From the NCBI GenBank assembly GCA_016720805.1, contig JADKJZ010000014.1, positions 806,001 through 870,000 of the forward strand: DNA of 64,000 nt, given 5' to 3'. Shown here one piece after another: positions 52,922 to 60,841 of the stretch. The notes beneath the pieces were generated by a model, which was not told the origin of the DNA, ran no database searches, and saw only the letters and a list, made by a program, of their open reading frames with translations. The number at the start of each line of letters is the position of its first letter. Position 1 is the first letter of the stretch. A program made the position numbers and the translations under genes. The stretch comes from Gemmatimonadota bacterium (GTDB lineage: Bacteria > Gemmatimonadota > Gemmatimonadetes > Gemmatimonadales > GWC2-71-9).

Positions 52922-53491
52922 ATGTCCAAGAAGACCCCGCCGTCCGACGATACGCCCTCGATGCCCGAGGCCGATGTTCCAGAGCTGGAACAGCAGACGC
53001 TTCCCGACGAGTGGACCGCCGAGGAGGCGGTCCCTGCGATCGAGGCGGCGAAGGCGCTGGCCGAGGCGGAGGATCGCTTCCTTCGGTTGGCCGCTGAATA
53101 CGAGAACTACCGTCGGCGCACCGCCAAGGAGAAGGCGGAGGCGTTCGATCGTGGCGCGTCCGCGATGGTGCAACGGCTCATGGACGAGCTCGACGACATC
53201 GACCGCCTGGTGTCGAGCGATCCGGAGACGACCACCTACGAGGCGTATCGCGCGGCGTTCGTCCTGATCCAGAAGAAGTTCGAGAAGGAGCTCGGTGCGG
53301 CGGGGCTCGAGAAGATCGATCCGACCGGCCTGCCGTTCGACCCGAACGAGCACGACGCCGTCGCGATGACCACGCTGGTCGATGGCGCCGAGCCGCAGAC
53401 GGTCGCCGCGACCTTCCAGACCGGCTATCGCTTCAAGGGTTCTGTCATCCGTCCGGCGCGCGTGCAGGTCTACGGCGACCAGGGCAGCTGA
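52922..53491 (+). CDS. grpE: Nucleotide exchange factor GrpE
   Basis: GrpE releases ADP from DnaK. The 189-aa protein has an acidic N-terminal tail, a long helix (AEYENYRRRTAKEKAEAFDR), and the C-terminal beta domain (PNEHDAVAMT, TFQTGYRFKGSVIRPARVQV). The start at 52922 has GGAG 11 nt upstream. dnaJ begins at the next base after its stop. No CIRCE-type operator is seen upstream, and no dnaK is in the window. Confidence 0.95.
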   Translation: MSKKTPPSDDTPSMPEADVPELEQQTLPDEWTAEEAVPAIEAAKALAEAEDRFLRLAAEYENYRRRTAKEKAEAFDRGASAMVQRLMDELDDIDRLVSSDPETTTYEAYRAAFVLIQKKFEKELGAAGLEKIDPTGLPFDPNEHDAVAMTTLVDGAEPQTVAATFQTGYRFKGSVIRPARVQVYGDQGS

Positions 53492-54598
53492 GTGGCGCAA
53501 CAGGACTTCTACGCGCTGCTCGGCGTGCCCGACTCCGCTTCGCCTGAGGAGATCAAGAAGGCGTATCGGAAGCTCGCCAAGCAGTACCACCCGGATGCGA
53601 ATCCGAACAACGCGGCGGCGGTCGAGAAGTTCAAGGCGATCTCCGAGGCCAACGGTGTCCTCTCCGATCCCGAGAAGAAGGCGAAGTACGACCAGATGCG
53701 CCGGCTCGGCGCGTTCGGCGGCTTCGGCTCGCGTCAGCCATCCTCGGCCGGACAGCAGCGGACGCGTCGCACGGCGGGGCAGCCGCAGCCGGACGAGCAG
53801 GACCTCGGCGACTTCGGATCATTCGGCCTGGGCGACATCTTCTCGTCGATCTTCGGGAAGGGACGGCGCACGGAAGAGAACGAGGGGACCGAACCGGTCG
53901 AAGTCTCGGTCACGGTGCCGTTCCGGACGGCGGCGGTGGGCGGCAAGGTGCCCGTGACGCTGACGATGAACGACGCCTGCGCCACGTGCGGCGGGACTGG
54001 TGCCGAGCCGGGCGCGACGATGACCACCTGCGACGAGTGCAAGGGGCGGGGGACCATTTCGTTTGGTCAGGGCGGCTTCGCGGTGCAGCGGCCCTGTCCG
54101 GCGTGTCGTGGCCGAGGCAAGGTGCCGTCGGCCAAGTGTCACGCCTGCAGTGGCATCGGCGAGTTGCGCACCGAGAAGCAGATCCTGATCACGGTGCCGC
54201 CGGCCTCGGAGACGGGGACGCGAGTGCGCCTGAAGGGGCAGGGGCCGCGCGCTCGCGCCGGTGCGCCGGCGGCCGACATTCTGGTGACCTTCACGGTCGA
54301 GGCCGACACCTTCTTCACGCGCGACGGCCTCGACATCATGTGTCAGATCCCGGTTTCGCTCTCGCAGGCCGTCCTCGGCACGGTGGTCCACGCCAAGACG
54401 GTCGCGGGTACCAAGGTGAAGCTCAAGATCCCCGCCGGCACCCAGTCCGGGAAGAAGTTCCGCATCAAGGGGCAGGGGCTCGAGAAGGGCGGCCAGAAGG
54501 GCGACCAGATCGTCACCGTGCAGGTGAAGATCCCCGAGCATCTCACGGATGATCAGGAGTTGGCGTTTCGGGCATTCGTGGATTCGATGAAGACGTGA
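53492..54598 (+). CDS. dnaJ: Chaperone protein DnaJ
   Basis: DnaJ stimulates DnaK ATPase activity and hands over substrates. The 368-aa protein has a J domain with the HPD motif in QYHPDANP near residue 33, a Gly/Phe-rich linker (GAFGGFGSR, FGSFGLGDIF), four zinc repeats (CATCGGTG, CDECKGRG, CPACRGRG, CHACSGIG) and the C-terminal substrate domains. It starts with GTG directly after the grpE stop. A heptamer satellite begins 3 nt past its stop codon. Confidence 0.96.
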   Translation: MAQQDFYALLGVPDSASPEEIKKAYRKLAKQYHPDANPNNAAAVEKFKAISEANGVLSDPEKKAKYDQMRRLGAFGGFGSRQPSSAGQQRTRRTAGQPQPDEQDLGDFGSFGLGDIFSSIFGKGRRTEENEGTEPVEVSVTVPFRTAAVGGKVPVTLTMNDACATCGGTGAEPGATMTTCDECKGRGTISFGQGGFAVQRPCPACRGRGKVPSAKCHACSGIGELRTEKQILITVPPASETGTRVRLKGQGPRARAGAPAADILVTFTVEADTFFTRDGLDIMCQIPVSLSQAVLGTVVHAKTVAGTKVKLKIPAGTQSGKKFRIKGQGLEKGGQKGDQIVTVQVKIPEHLTDDQELAFRAFVDSMKT

Positions 54599-54600
54599 AT

Positions 54601-54675
54601 CGATGATCGATGATCGATGATCGATGATCGATGATCGATGGTCGATGATCGATGATCGATGATCGATAGATGATG
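54601..54675. repeat. Heptamer satellite (CGATGAT)9
   Basis: Nine tandem units (eight identical, one CGATGGT) run from 54601 to 54663, then degrade. It is the longest heptamer array in the window, directly after dnaJ. Confidence 0.9.
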
Positions 54676-54691
54676 GTTCCCCGCCCGCGCC

Positions 54692-54719
54692 GTAGGGGCG
54701 ACGCATGCGTCGCCCTTCC
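54692..54719. repeat. Dispersed GTAGGGGCG palindrome, copy 3 (variant)
   Basis: GTAGGGGCGACGCA is followed by its near-complement TGCGTCGCCCTTCC. The centre differs from copies 1 and 2, so the family has at least two variants. Confidence 0.75.
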
Positions 54720-54737
54720 ATCCCACCAGAGGTGCCC

Positions 54738-55307
54738 ATGCGACTCCCGATCGTCATGCTGGTCGCCCTCAGCACCGCCCCCACCCTCGCCGCCCAATCC
54801 CCGCGTGACACGGTGACCGCCACCCTGGTCGGCCCTCGGGAGACCGCGGAGATCGTGATCGACTACGTCGCGAAGGTGCCGCGTCACACGATGCCGTGGA
54901 GCCCGAACGATGTCCCGATCAACCCGGGCCTCGGCGAGCCGATCTATCTGCGCACCACGTTGCCGCTGCGCTTCGACGGCACCGAGATCCCCGCGGGGCG
55001 GTACCGGCTGATGACGGTCCGAGGCGGCATGGGCCCGACCTTGGTGATCCAGGCCGTGCGGGAGGACAGCGCCGTCGGGTACACCGCGGCACGGGTGCCG
55101 ATGGAGGTCACCGAGCTCGACCATTCCAACGGCGCGCTCGCCGTGCAGGTCCGCACCACGCGCCTCCGCGAGGACGTGGTGCAGGTCGTCGATCGGTCGA
55201 CGCCGACGATGACGCGGATCAGCAAGGAGATCACTCCAGGGACGGCGAGGACACTGGTGCTCCAGGTGGGGAAGTACCTGATGCGCGTCCCGATCGCGGC
55301 GAGGTAG
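54738..55307 (+). CDS. Secreted protein of unknown function
   Basis: A 189-aa protein with a signal peptide (LPIVMLVALSTAPTLAAQ) and a beta-rich mature domain (PIYLRTTLPLRFDGTEIPAG, RLMTVRGGMGPTLVIQAV). It weakly recalls DUF2911-like secreted proteins but lacks clear signatures. AGAGGTG precedes the ATG at 54738; the longer frame from 54705 passes through a palindromic repeat and is rejected. Confidence 0.75.
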   Translation: MRLPIVMLVALSTAPTLAAQSPRDTVTATLVGPRETAEIVIDYVAKVPRHTMPWSPNDVPINPGLGEPIYLRTTLPLRFDGTEIPAGRYRLMTVRGGMGPTLVIQAVREDSAVGYTAARVPMEVTELDHSNGALAVQVRTTRLREDVVQVVDRSTPTMTRISKEITPGTARTLVLQVGKYLMRVPIAAR

Positions 55308-55419
55308 GGGGGCGGTCCTCCTCAGCCCAGGGACGAGTGGTTCGGGTTTTGGCGCTTTTTTCCGCCGTTCCGTACAGGGGTGTTATACCTTGGATGAGCC
55401 CCTCGAACGGAGCTCGTCC

Positions 55420-56160
55420 GTGCACCTCCAGATGCTGCCCCCGCTCGCCAATCGACTCACCCCGCTGGTCGGCGTCCCACCACTTGGTGCGCTCCTTGTC
55501 GTGGTTCCCAGCGCCGCGGCCACGTTGCGCGACGCGCTGAACGTCCTGCACTTCGCGCGCAGCTACCCGTACTGCCCCGTCATCATCCCGCCGGTGCTCC
55601 ACCCGGCCGAACTCGAGCGCCATGGCGTCCCGGCGAGCCGAGTGGTCTTGGTGGACCTTGGAGCCGAGCCGGCGGGGTGGCGAGTGGCAGTGCGGGATCG
55701 CCCACTGCCCACGTACCAGGACTGGATCACGGCCCTCGCACTCCGGACCGACGCGAGTACGGCGCGCAAAGTACGATGCATCTTTGAATATTCGAGCGAG
55801 GGTTCCGCCATTCGGAAGCAATTGCGCCAGGCAGGGCTGCCGAGTCCAGGCGATTGGCGCGACATCCTCCTCGGCTGCATCTGCCTGGCAGACGCCCTTC
55901 GCACCGGCGATCCGATTGGTGTGATCGCAACGCGTCACGACCTCACGGGGACGCGACTGGCCTCGATCGCGAAGCGCTGCTTCGGCATGGGGTGGCACGA
56001 ACTGCGTGCCCTTGGTGCATGGGAACCGGCGCTCGAGCAGGCGTTGCGCTTTCTGAAGGTGGTGGTGGAACCTCCCCTCCCTCCCTCCCTCCCTCCCTCC
56101 CTCCCTCCCTCCCTCCCGGCATTCCATGGGGAGACGGCAGGTGACGAGCTCATCGGTTAG
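55420..56160 (+). CDS. Possible regulator with AraC-like helix-turn-helix and a tetranucleotide repeat
   Basis: A 246-aa protein of unknown family. The N-terminal two-thirds is alpha/beta (VVPSAAATLRDALNVLHFAR) without a known domain. The segment RLASIAKRCFGMGWHELRAL near residue 190 resembles the recognition part of an AraC-type DNA-binding domain, which is tentative. The C-terminus is encoded by a (TCCC)10 repeat (PPSLPPSLPPSLP), so unit loss or gain would change the last 15 or more residues. GGAG lies 7 nt before the GTG, and TACCTT at 55386 may be its -10. It precedes the peptide cassette. Confidence 0.55.
   Translation: MHLQMLPPLANRLTPLVGVPPLGALLVVVPSAAATLRDALNVLHFARSYPYCPVIIPPVLHPAELERHGVPASRVVLVDLGAEPAGWRVAVRDRPLPTYQDWITALALRTDASTARKVRCIFEYSSEGSAIRKQLRQAGLPSPGDWRDILLGCICLADALRTGDPIGVIATRHDLTGTRLASIAKRCFGMGWHELRALGAWEPALEQALRFLKVVVEPPLPPSLPPSLPPSLPAFHGETAGDELIG
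56078..56117. repeat. Tetranucleotide repeat (TCCC)10 inside a coding region
   Basis: Ten perfect TCCC units near the 3' end of the gene at 55420. Four is not a multiple of three, so each slippage event shifts the frame of the C-terminus. Confidence 0.9.
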
Positions 56161-56170
56161 GCGAGTACCG

Positions 56171-56199
56171 AGGTTTTGGGAAAATGTGACCCAAAACCT
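56171..56199. promoter_or_regulatory. 10-bp perfect inverted repeat upstream of the peptide gene
   Basis: AGGTTTTGGG and CCCAAAACCT are separated by 9 nt, 10 nt after the regulator gene and 28 nt before a TACCTT element. It may be an operator or a terminator; no T-run follows. Confidence 0.55.
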
Positions 56200-56227
56200 T
56201 GGGCTCGACGGCTTTGACCGCGCACCC

Positions 56228-56233
56228 TACCTT
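56228..56233 (+). promoter_or_regulatory. Putative -10 element TACCTT for the peptide cassette
   Basis: TACCTT would start transcription near 56240, giving a leader of about 60 nt that ends in GAGAGGAG before the peptide ATG. Confidence 0.45.
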
Positions 56234-56298
56234 GTTATAGGCGCTGCTCGCGACCGCAGCGCCCACCTTTCATACCCCACTGAGAGAGGAGCACTGCA

Positions 56299-56565
56299 AT
56301 GCTCAACCACGCACTTCGGGTCATTCGATTTGTCGCCGCAATCGCAATCGTGACATCGCTCGCCGGCAGGCCAATGACCAATCAGCTTGCCGCGGAGGCG
56401 GAGGGCAGCAAGTGTACGGCGGGCGGAAGCAACTGGTGCATGGAAGGGTCGGGTACTTCGTTGAAGCATACGCAGAACTACTACTGCACGACGGCCAACG
56501 CGTGTCAGACCTGTGCCGTGGATTCTGGAACATGTTGGAACTATTCGGGGTACGCGCACCCTTGA
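56299..56565 (+). CDS. Small secreted peptide with six cysteines
   Basis: An 88-aa protein with an N-terminal hydrophobic segment (FVAAIAIVTSLAG) and a 50-residue mature part with six Cys (39, 47, 63, 69, 72, 79) spaced for up to three disulfides, plus several Tyr, Trp and Asn. A strong ribosome site (GAGAGGAG) precedes it. I recognise no family. The layout, a short cysteine-containing exported peptide followed by a beta-propeller lipoprotein, recalls NVEALA-type peptide loci of Bacteroidota, though the NVEALA motif is absent; NQLAAEAEG occupies the place. The DsbA-like gene downstream could form its disulfides. Confidence 0.75.
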   Translation: MLNHALRVIRFVAAIAIVTSLAGRPMTNQLAAEAEGSKCTAGGSNWCMEGSGTSLKHTQNYYCTTANACQTCAVDSGTCWNYSGYAHP

Positions 56566-56633
56566 CGTGCTCTCGCCCGAAATCCCGCGAGTGTCGCCCC
56601 CCGCAGCGGTCGTGGGGAGGCGATGTCGCGGGG

Positions 56634-57749
56634 TTGGGGGCCCTGCTCACCGTCGTCCGCGTTGTCGCAGCAGGACTAACCGTACTCACGCTCCACGCTT
56701 GCTCCCCCGAGCGGTCGGGGGAGTCAGTGGTGGTCGAGGCTGACCTTGAAGCGGTCGATGTCCGGTCGGCAGCATCGACTGTGGACAGCCTTTCGAGCAG
56801 GATTATTTCATCTCCAACCGTGATCGATCGACCGTGGATGATTGGGGTCCACCGTGATGTGGTCGTGGTCTCCGATCTCGATCCGCCATATGTCCATATC
56901 CTCGATCGTCTCACTGGACGCCACATTCGATCCTTCGGTGCCCATGGCGAGGGACCTGGGGAGTTCTCGAACGGTCCGTCGATCCTGCGCACGAGTCTCC
57001 GGACAGACACGCTGTGGGTCCTTGATGGACCGCAGCAGCGCCTAACCGGAATACCGATTCAATCACTTGCTGGAAGCAGCATGCAGATCACCGGCCGCAC
57101 CGTCATGATAAGCCCAATCGGGGCGCACAGCGCAGACGGTCCGACCACACAGGGCCGATTCATCATTACTGAGGACGATCGCGAATCCGGCGTGCGACTT
57201 TACGAAGTCGATGCTGATTCGGGCAAAATACGTGCGAGCGCGATGGTGCCACTCGGTGACACACGCCCTTCTCCTGCATTCCGAGGGAGTGCCTATTCAG
57301 GCCGCGTGTGCCTCGCGGGCAACCGCAACGATCTGTACTTGGCCTATCGATACGCCGGGCGAATAGACCACCTATCCTCCACCGCCCAGCCGCTGGTACC
57401 CGTAAAGGTTCCGTTTGGATGGTTGCCTTATGTATCCGTGGACACTCTCGATCGGAAACTCACCACATTTGGCGCTTCGCGACCCCTGGCGAGGCGGTCA
57501 TACAACGACTGTGGTGTCACAGATCTGCATCTGTACGCTACCTACAGCGGGCGCCGCTATGGACGACCCCGCAACCCGCACCCCCTGTCAGAGTTGCATG
57601 TATTCGATGGCACCGGACGGCTTACTCACGTGTATGTCTTGGATCACATTGCGATGACCTTCGCCGTGAGCGCGGACGATCGCGAACTGTATTCTGTTTC
57701 CGAGGACTCTGCGGGCTTCGTAGTTCGTATCACGCAGCTCCGTCGCTAG
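56634..57749 (+). CDS. Six-bladed beta-propeller lipoprotein
   Basis: The protein (about 371 aa from this start) has a lipoprotein signal with lipobox LHAC and a beta-propeller of the 6-bladed/NHL kind: WMIGVHRDVVVVSDLDPPYV, RSFGAHGEGPGEFSN and DTLWVLDGPQQRL are typical blade sequences, and the last blade ends FAVSADDRELYSVSED. The start is uncertain: the frame is open from 56412 but overlaps the peptide gene, so the TTG at 56634 is proposed because it gives a clean 22-residue signal. Propellers of this kind bind peptides or small ligands at the cell surface; the peptide upstream is a possible ligand. Confidence 0.75.
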   Translation: MGALLTVVRVVAAGLTVLTLHACSPERSGESVVVEADLEAVDVRSAASTVDSLSSRIISSPTVIDRPWMIGVHRDVVVVSDLDPPYVHILDRLTGRHIRSFGAHGEGPGEFSNGPSILRTSLRTDTLWVLDGPQQRLTGIPIQSLAGSSMQITGRTVMISPIGAHSADGPTTQGRFIITEDDRESGVRLYEVDADSGKIRASAMVPLGDTRPSPAFRGSAYSGRVCLAGNRNDLYLAYRYAGRIDHLSSTAQPLVPVKVPFGWLPYVSVDTLDRKLTTFGASRPLARRSYNDCGVTDLHLYATYSGRRYGRPRNPHPLSELHVFDGTGRLTHVYVLDHIAMTFAVSADDRELYSVSEDSAGFVVRITQLRR

Positions 57750-57789
57750 GTCCCACGGGCATCCTTCAATTCGCGCCGATGGAGTCCGG

Positions 57790-58503
57790 ATGAAGAAAAC
57801 CACGGAAATTGGACTGACGCTCGGGATGGTGGCCGTCGCTGCGATGCTCGTCGTGGGTAGGCAAGGGAAGGTCGCTCCCCGGCTTGCTCCCGGCCTGACG
57901 GCGTCCTTCGCTTCTGGACAGCCTCTCATGGCCTCGGACTTGCCACGTGCCGACACGCTGGCAGAGTGGTTACGTCTGGGCCATCACCTTGGGCCGGACC
58001 AGCCGATGGTTCGAATAATCGAGTTTGGAAACTTCACCTGTGGGTTCTGTCTGGAGTTTGCCGCAGCGATTGATACCGTCCAACGCAAGTACCCCGGGCT
58101 GGTTGGGGTCACGTGGCTTCACTTCGTCTTTGACAGCCAGCTGGTCCGCCCAAATGCAACGACGTTTCTAGCGAACGCGTCTGAGTGTATCGCGCACGAG
58201 GGAGAATTCGAAGCGTTTTATAGAGCCCTGATGGTTGAGGGGAAATCTTTCGCTTCGCGCAGAGGAGTCGTCCAGTGGGCGGGGAACCATGGCGGCGTAG
58301 ACACGCACACCCTTGATGCGTGCCTGGAAGTCCAAGGTGGGATGCCACGCGTGATGGCCCACGCCAGGTACGGAATAGCATCCGGCACCTACGCCACTCC
58401 GACATGGTACCTGAATAAGAAGCGGTTCGTCGGCGCGGTGCGAACTCATGTGTTGGACAGTTTGGTGCGCGCTGAAATGCGCCGAGCTAATGAGGCTGGA
58501 TGA
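57790..58503 (+). CDS. DsbA-like membrane-anchored thiol oxidoreductase
   Basis: A 237-aa protein with an N-terminal signal anchor (LTLGMVAVAAMLVVG) and a DsbA-type thioredoxin fold with helical insert. The redox motif is CGFC in IIEFGNFTCGFCLEF and the cis-Pro is in YATPTWYLNKKRF. Two extra Cys lie in the helical part (SECIA and DACLEV). GGAG is 5 nt before the ATG. It is 40 nt after the propeller gene on the same strand. Being next to a six-Cys exported peptide, it probably catalyses that peptide's disulfides, which is inference. Confidence 0.85.
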   Translation: MKKTTEIGLTLGMVAVAAMLVVGRQGKVAPRLAPGLTASFASGQPLMASDLPRADTLAEWLRLGHHLGPDQPMVRIIEFGNFTCGFCLEFAAAIDTVQRKYPGLVGVTWLHFVFDSQLVRPNATTFLANASECIAHEGEFEAFYRALMVEGKSFASRRGVVQWAGNHGGVDTHTLDACLEVQGGMPRVMAHARYGIASGTYATPTWYLNKKRFVGAVRTHVLDSLVRAEMRRANEAG

Positions 58504-58707
58504 CTGAGGTGGGGGGGCTCGGCCCGCCGCTCACGACATAGGCGCCTCAGGCCTTGCCACTGCGTGCTCTTGAACGGCACGCCGTGTTGCTAGCACTCCG
58601 AAGTGACATGCGCGCTGCCTAGCGTGGTCCTGCCGCAATACTCACAGCCCGGGACATTCGCGCGTTGTCCCCGTGCCCCAGCGGGGCTGTACGGCATGGA
58701 GAACCCC

Positions 58708-60831
58708 CTACCTCCCCCTTTCCACCAACACCCGATGCGTCCCCCGGTCCGGCTCGCCCGGCGCCGGAGTGCGCTGCGTGTAGCGCCCATCCGCACCAAG
58801 CTCCCACGCCTGCCGGTTGTCCTCCAGCATCGCCTCCAGCAGTCGCCGGATCTCCGCACGATGCTTCGGCTCCTCGATCGGCACCGCCGCCTCGATGCGC
58901 CGGTCGAGGTTGCGCGGCATCCAGTCGGCCGACGAGATGTAGCACTCCTCCTTTCCGGCATTCCGGAAGAGGAAGGCGCGTGAGTGCTCCAGGAAGCGCC
59001 CCAGGATCGAGATCACCCGGATCCGCTCGCTCACACCCGGCACACCAGGACGCAGGCAGCAGATACCGCGGATGATCAGGTCGATCTCCACCCCCGCCTG
59101 CGACGCACGGTAGAGCGCCTCGATCACCTCGGGGTCCACCAGCGCGTTCATCTTCGCGAGGATTCGCCCCTGCCGCCCGCGGCGCGCATGCTCCGCCTCG
59201 CGCTCGATCTTCTCGAGGAAGGACGCCTTCATCCAGCGCGGCGCCACCAGCAGCTTGCGATAGCCCGTCGGCGCACCGAAGCCGGTCAGGACGTTGAAGA
59301 GCTCGCTCAGGTCGGCACCCAGGTCGGGGTCGGCACTCAGCAACCCGAAGTCGGTGTAGTAGCGCGCCGTCCGCGGGTTGTAGTTGCCGGTGCCGATGTG
59401 CACGTAGCGACGGATCGCATCGCCCTCGCGACGCACCACCAGCAGCACCTTGGCGTGCGTCTTGAGCCCCGAGACACCGTACGAGACGTGCACCCCGATG
59501 TCCTCGAAGCGCTTGGCCCACGAAATGTTCTGCTCCTCGTCGAAGCGCGCCTGTAGCTCGATCAGCACGGCCACCTGCTTCCCGCGCTCGGCCGCCTGCG
59601 CCAGCAATCGCGCGATCTCGCCACCGGTGCGGTAGAGCGTGATCTTGATCGCCAGGACGTCCGGATCCTCGGTGGCCCGCGCGATGAACTGCTCCACCGA
59701 CCCCTGGAAGGAGTCGTACGGATGGTGCAGCAACACATCCCCCTCGCGCAGCACCGCGAAGAGGTCGCGACTCTCCGACAGTCGCCGCGGCGTCACCGGC
59801 GTGAACGGCAGATCCTTGAGCGCCGGCGCGTCGATCGCCGAGATCACCATCAGGTCGCTCAAGTCGAGCGGACCGGTGACCTCGAAGAGGTCGGCCTCGG
59901 TGAGCGGCAAGCCTTCGCCGGCGTCGGCCTCGTTGAGCTCCTCGAGCAGCAGCGTCCGGATCGGCTGCGGCATCGACTTGTGTACTTCGAGCCGGACCAC
60001 CTCGCCGAACTTCCGGTTGCGCACTTCCTCCTGAATCAACGACAGCAAGTCTTCGGCCTCGTCGCTGTCGTCGCCCAGCTCGAGCTTGAGGTCGGTGTTG
60101 CGGGTCACGCGGAAGAGGTGCCAGCCGACGATCGCCACGCCCGGGAAGAGCGTCTCGAGGTGCGCGCCGATCAGGTATTCCAGCGGGAGGAACTCGTTGG
60201 CGCGCTTGAGCGGCACCCAGCGTGGCAACAGCCGCGGCACCTTCACGCGCGCAAAGCGCTCCTCACCCGCCGAGTCCATCAGCGAGACCGCCAGCGAAAG
60301 CGAGAGGTTCGAGATGTGCGGAAAGGGGTGCGCCGGATCGACCGCGAGCGGCGTCAGCACCGGGAAGACGTGCGACTCGAAGTACGCCGAGAGGTGGGCG
60401 CGCTCCTCCTCGGGGAGGTCGTCGAAGCGCTCGTGCAGCCGGATGCCGTGCGCGGCCAGCGCGGGGACGAGCTCGTGCACCAGGCAGCGTGACTGCTGCT
60501 CCAGCATCCCCTGGACTGTCTGGCGGATGGCGTCGAGCTGCGCCATCGGCGCCATCCGGTCGGCGGCGTTCTCGGCGATCTTGGCGAGCACCTGCTCGCG
60601 CAGGCCGGCGACACGGACCTGGAAGAACTCGTCGAGGTTGCTGGCGAAGATCGAGAGGAACTTGACCCGCTCGAGGAGCGGCGTCCGCGGGTCGAGCGCC
60701 TCATGCAGCACGCGCCGGTTGAACTCGAGCCACGAGAGCTCGCGATTCAGGTAGAGCGCCGGGTCCTTGAGGTTCGGGGTCTGCCGGAGCATTGCATCGT
60801 TCGGGGCAGGGGCCTGCGGTGTGGCAGTCAT
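58708..60831 (-). CDS. ppk1: Polyphosphate kinase 1
   Basis: Ppk1 reversibly polymerises the gamma-phosphate of ATP into polyphosphate. The 707-aa protein has the N-terminal domain (YLNRELSWLEFNRRVLHEA), and the two phospholipase-D-like catalytic domains: the phosphorylated His in GLKTHAKVLLVVR, then HIGTGNYNPRTARYYTD, and the second block IDLIIRGICCLRPGV. It is 10 nt downstream of mnmA on the same strand, so it is likely the last gene of the iscS-mnmA-ppk unit. Confidence 0.97.
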   Translation of the reverse strand: MTATPQAPAPNDAMLRQTPNLKDPALYLNRELSWLEFNRRVLHEALDPRTPLLERVKFLSIFASNLDEFFQVRVAGLREQVLAKIAENAADRMAPMAQLDAIRQTVQGMLEQQSRCLVHELVPALAAHGIRLHERFDDLPEEERAHLSAYFESHVFPVLTPLAVDPAHPFPHISNLSLSLAVSLMDSAGEERFARVKVPRLLPRWVPLKRANEFLPLEYLIGAHLETLFPGVAIVGWHLFRVTRNTDLKLELGDDSDEAEDLLSLIQEEVRNRKFGEVVRLEVHKSMPQPIRTLLLEELNEADAGEGLPLTEADLFEVTGPLDLSDLMVISAIDAPALKDLPFTPVTPRRLSESRDLFAVLREGDVLLHHPYDSFQGSVEQFIARATEDPDVLAIKITLYRTGGEIARLLAQAAERGKQVAVLIELQARFDEEQNISWAKRFEDIGVHVSYGVSGLKTHAKVLLVVRREGDAIRRYVHIGTGNYNPRTARYYTDFGLLSADPDLGADLSELFNVLTGFGAPTGYRKLLVAPRWMKASFLEKIEREAEHARRGRQGRILAKMNALVDPEVIEALYRASQAGVEIDLIIRGICCLRPGVPGVSERIRVISILGRFLEHSRAFLFRNAGKEECYISSADWMPRNLDRRIEAAVPIEEPKHRAEIRRLLEAMLEDNRQAWELGADGRYTQRTPAPGEPDRGTHRVLVERGR

Positions 60832-60841
60832 CGGGAAGAGG

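Noticed and set aside
54601..54675. Heptamer arrays considered as CRISPR repeats
   Set aside because: Units are 7 nt with no unique spacers and no cas genes in the window.
58504..58707. Short frames between the DsbA-like gene and ppk1
   Set aside because: They have no ribosome site or plausible composition and continue only as antisense of ppk1.
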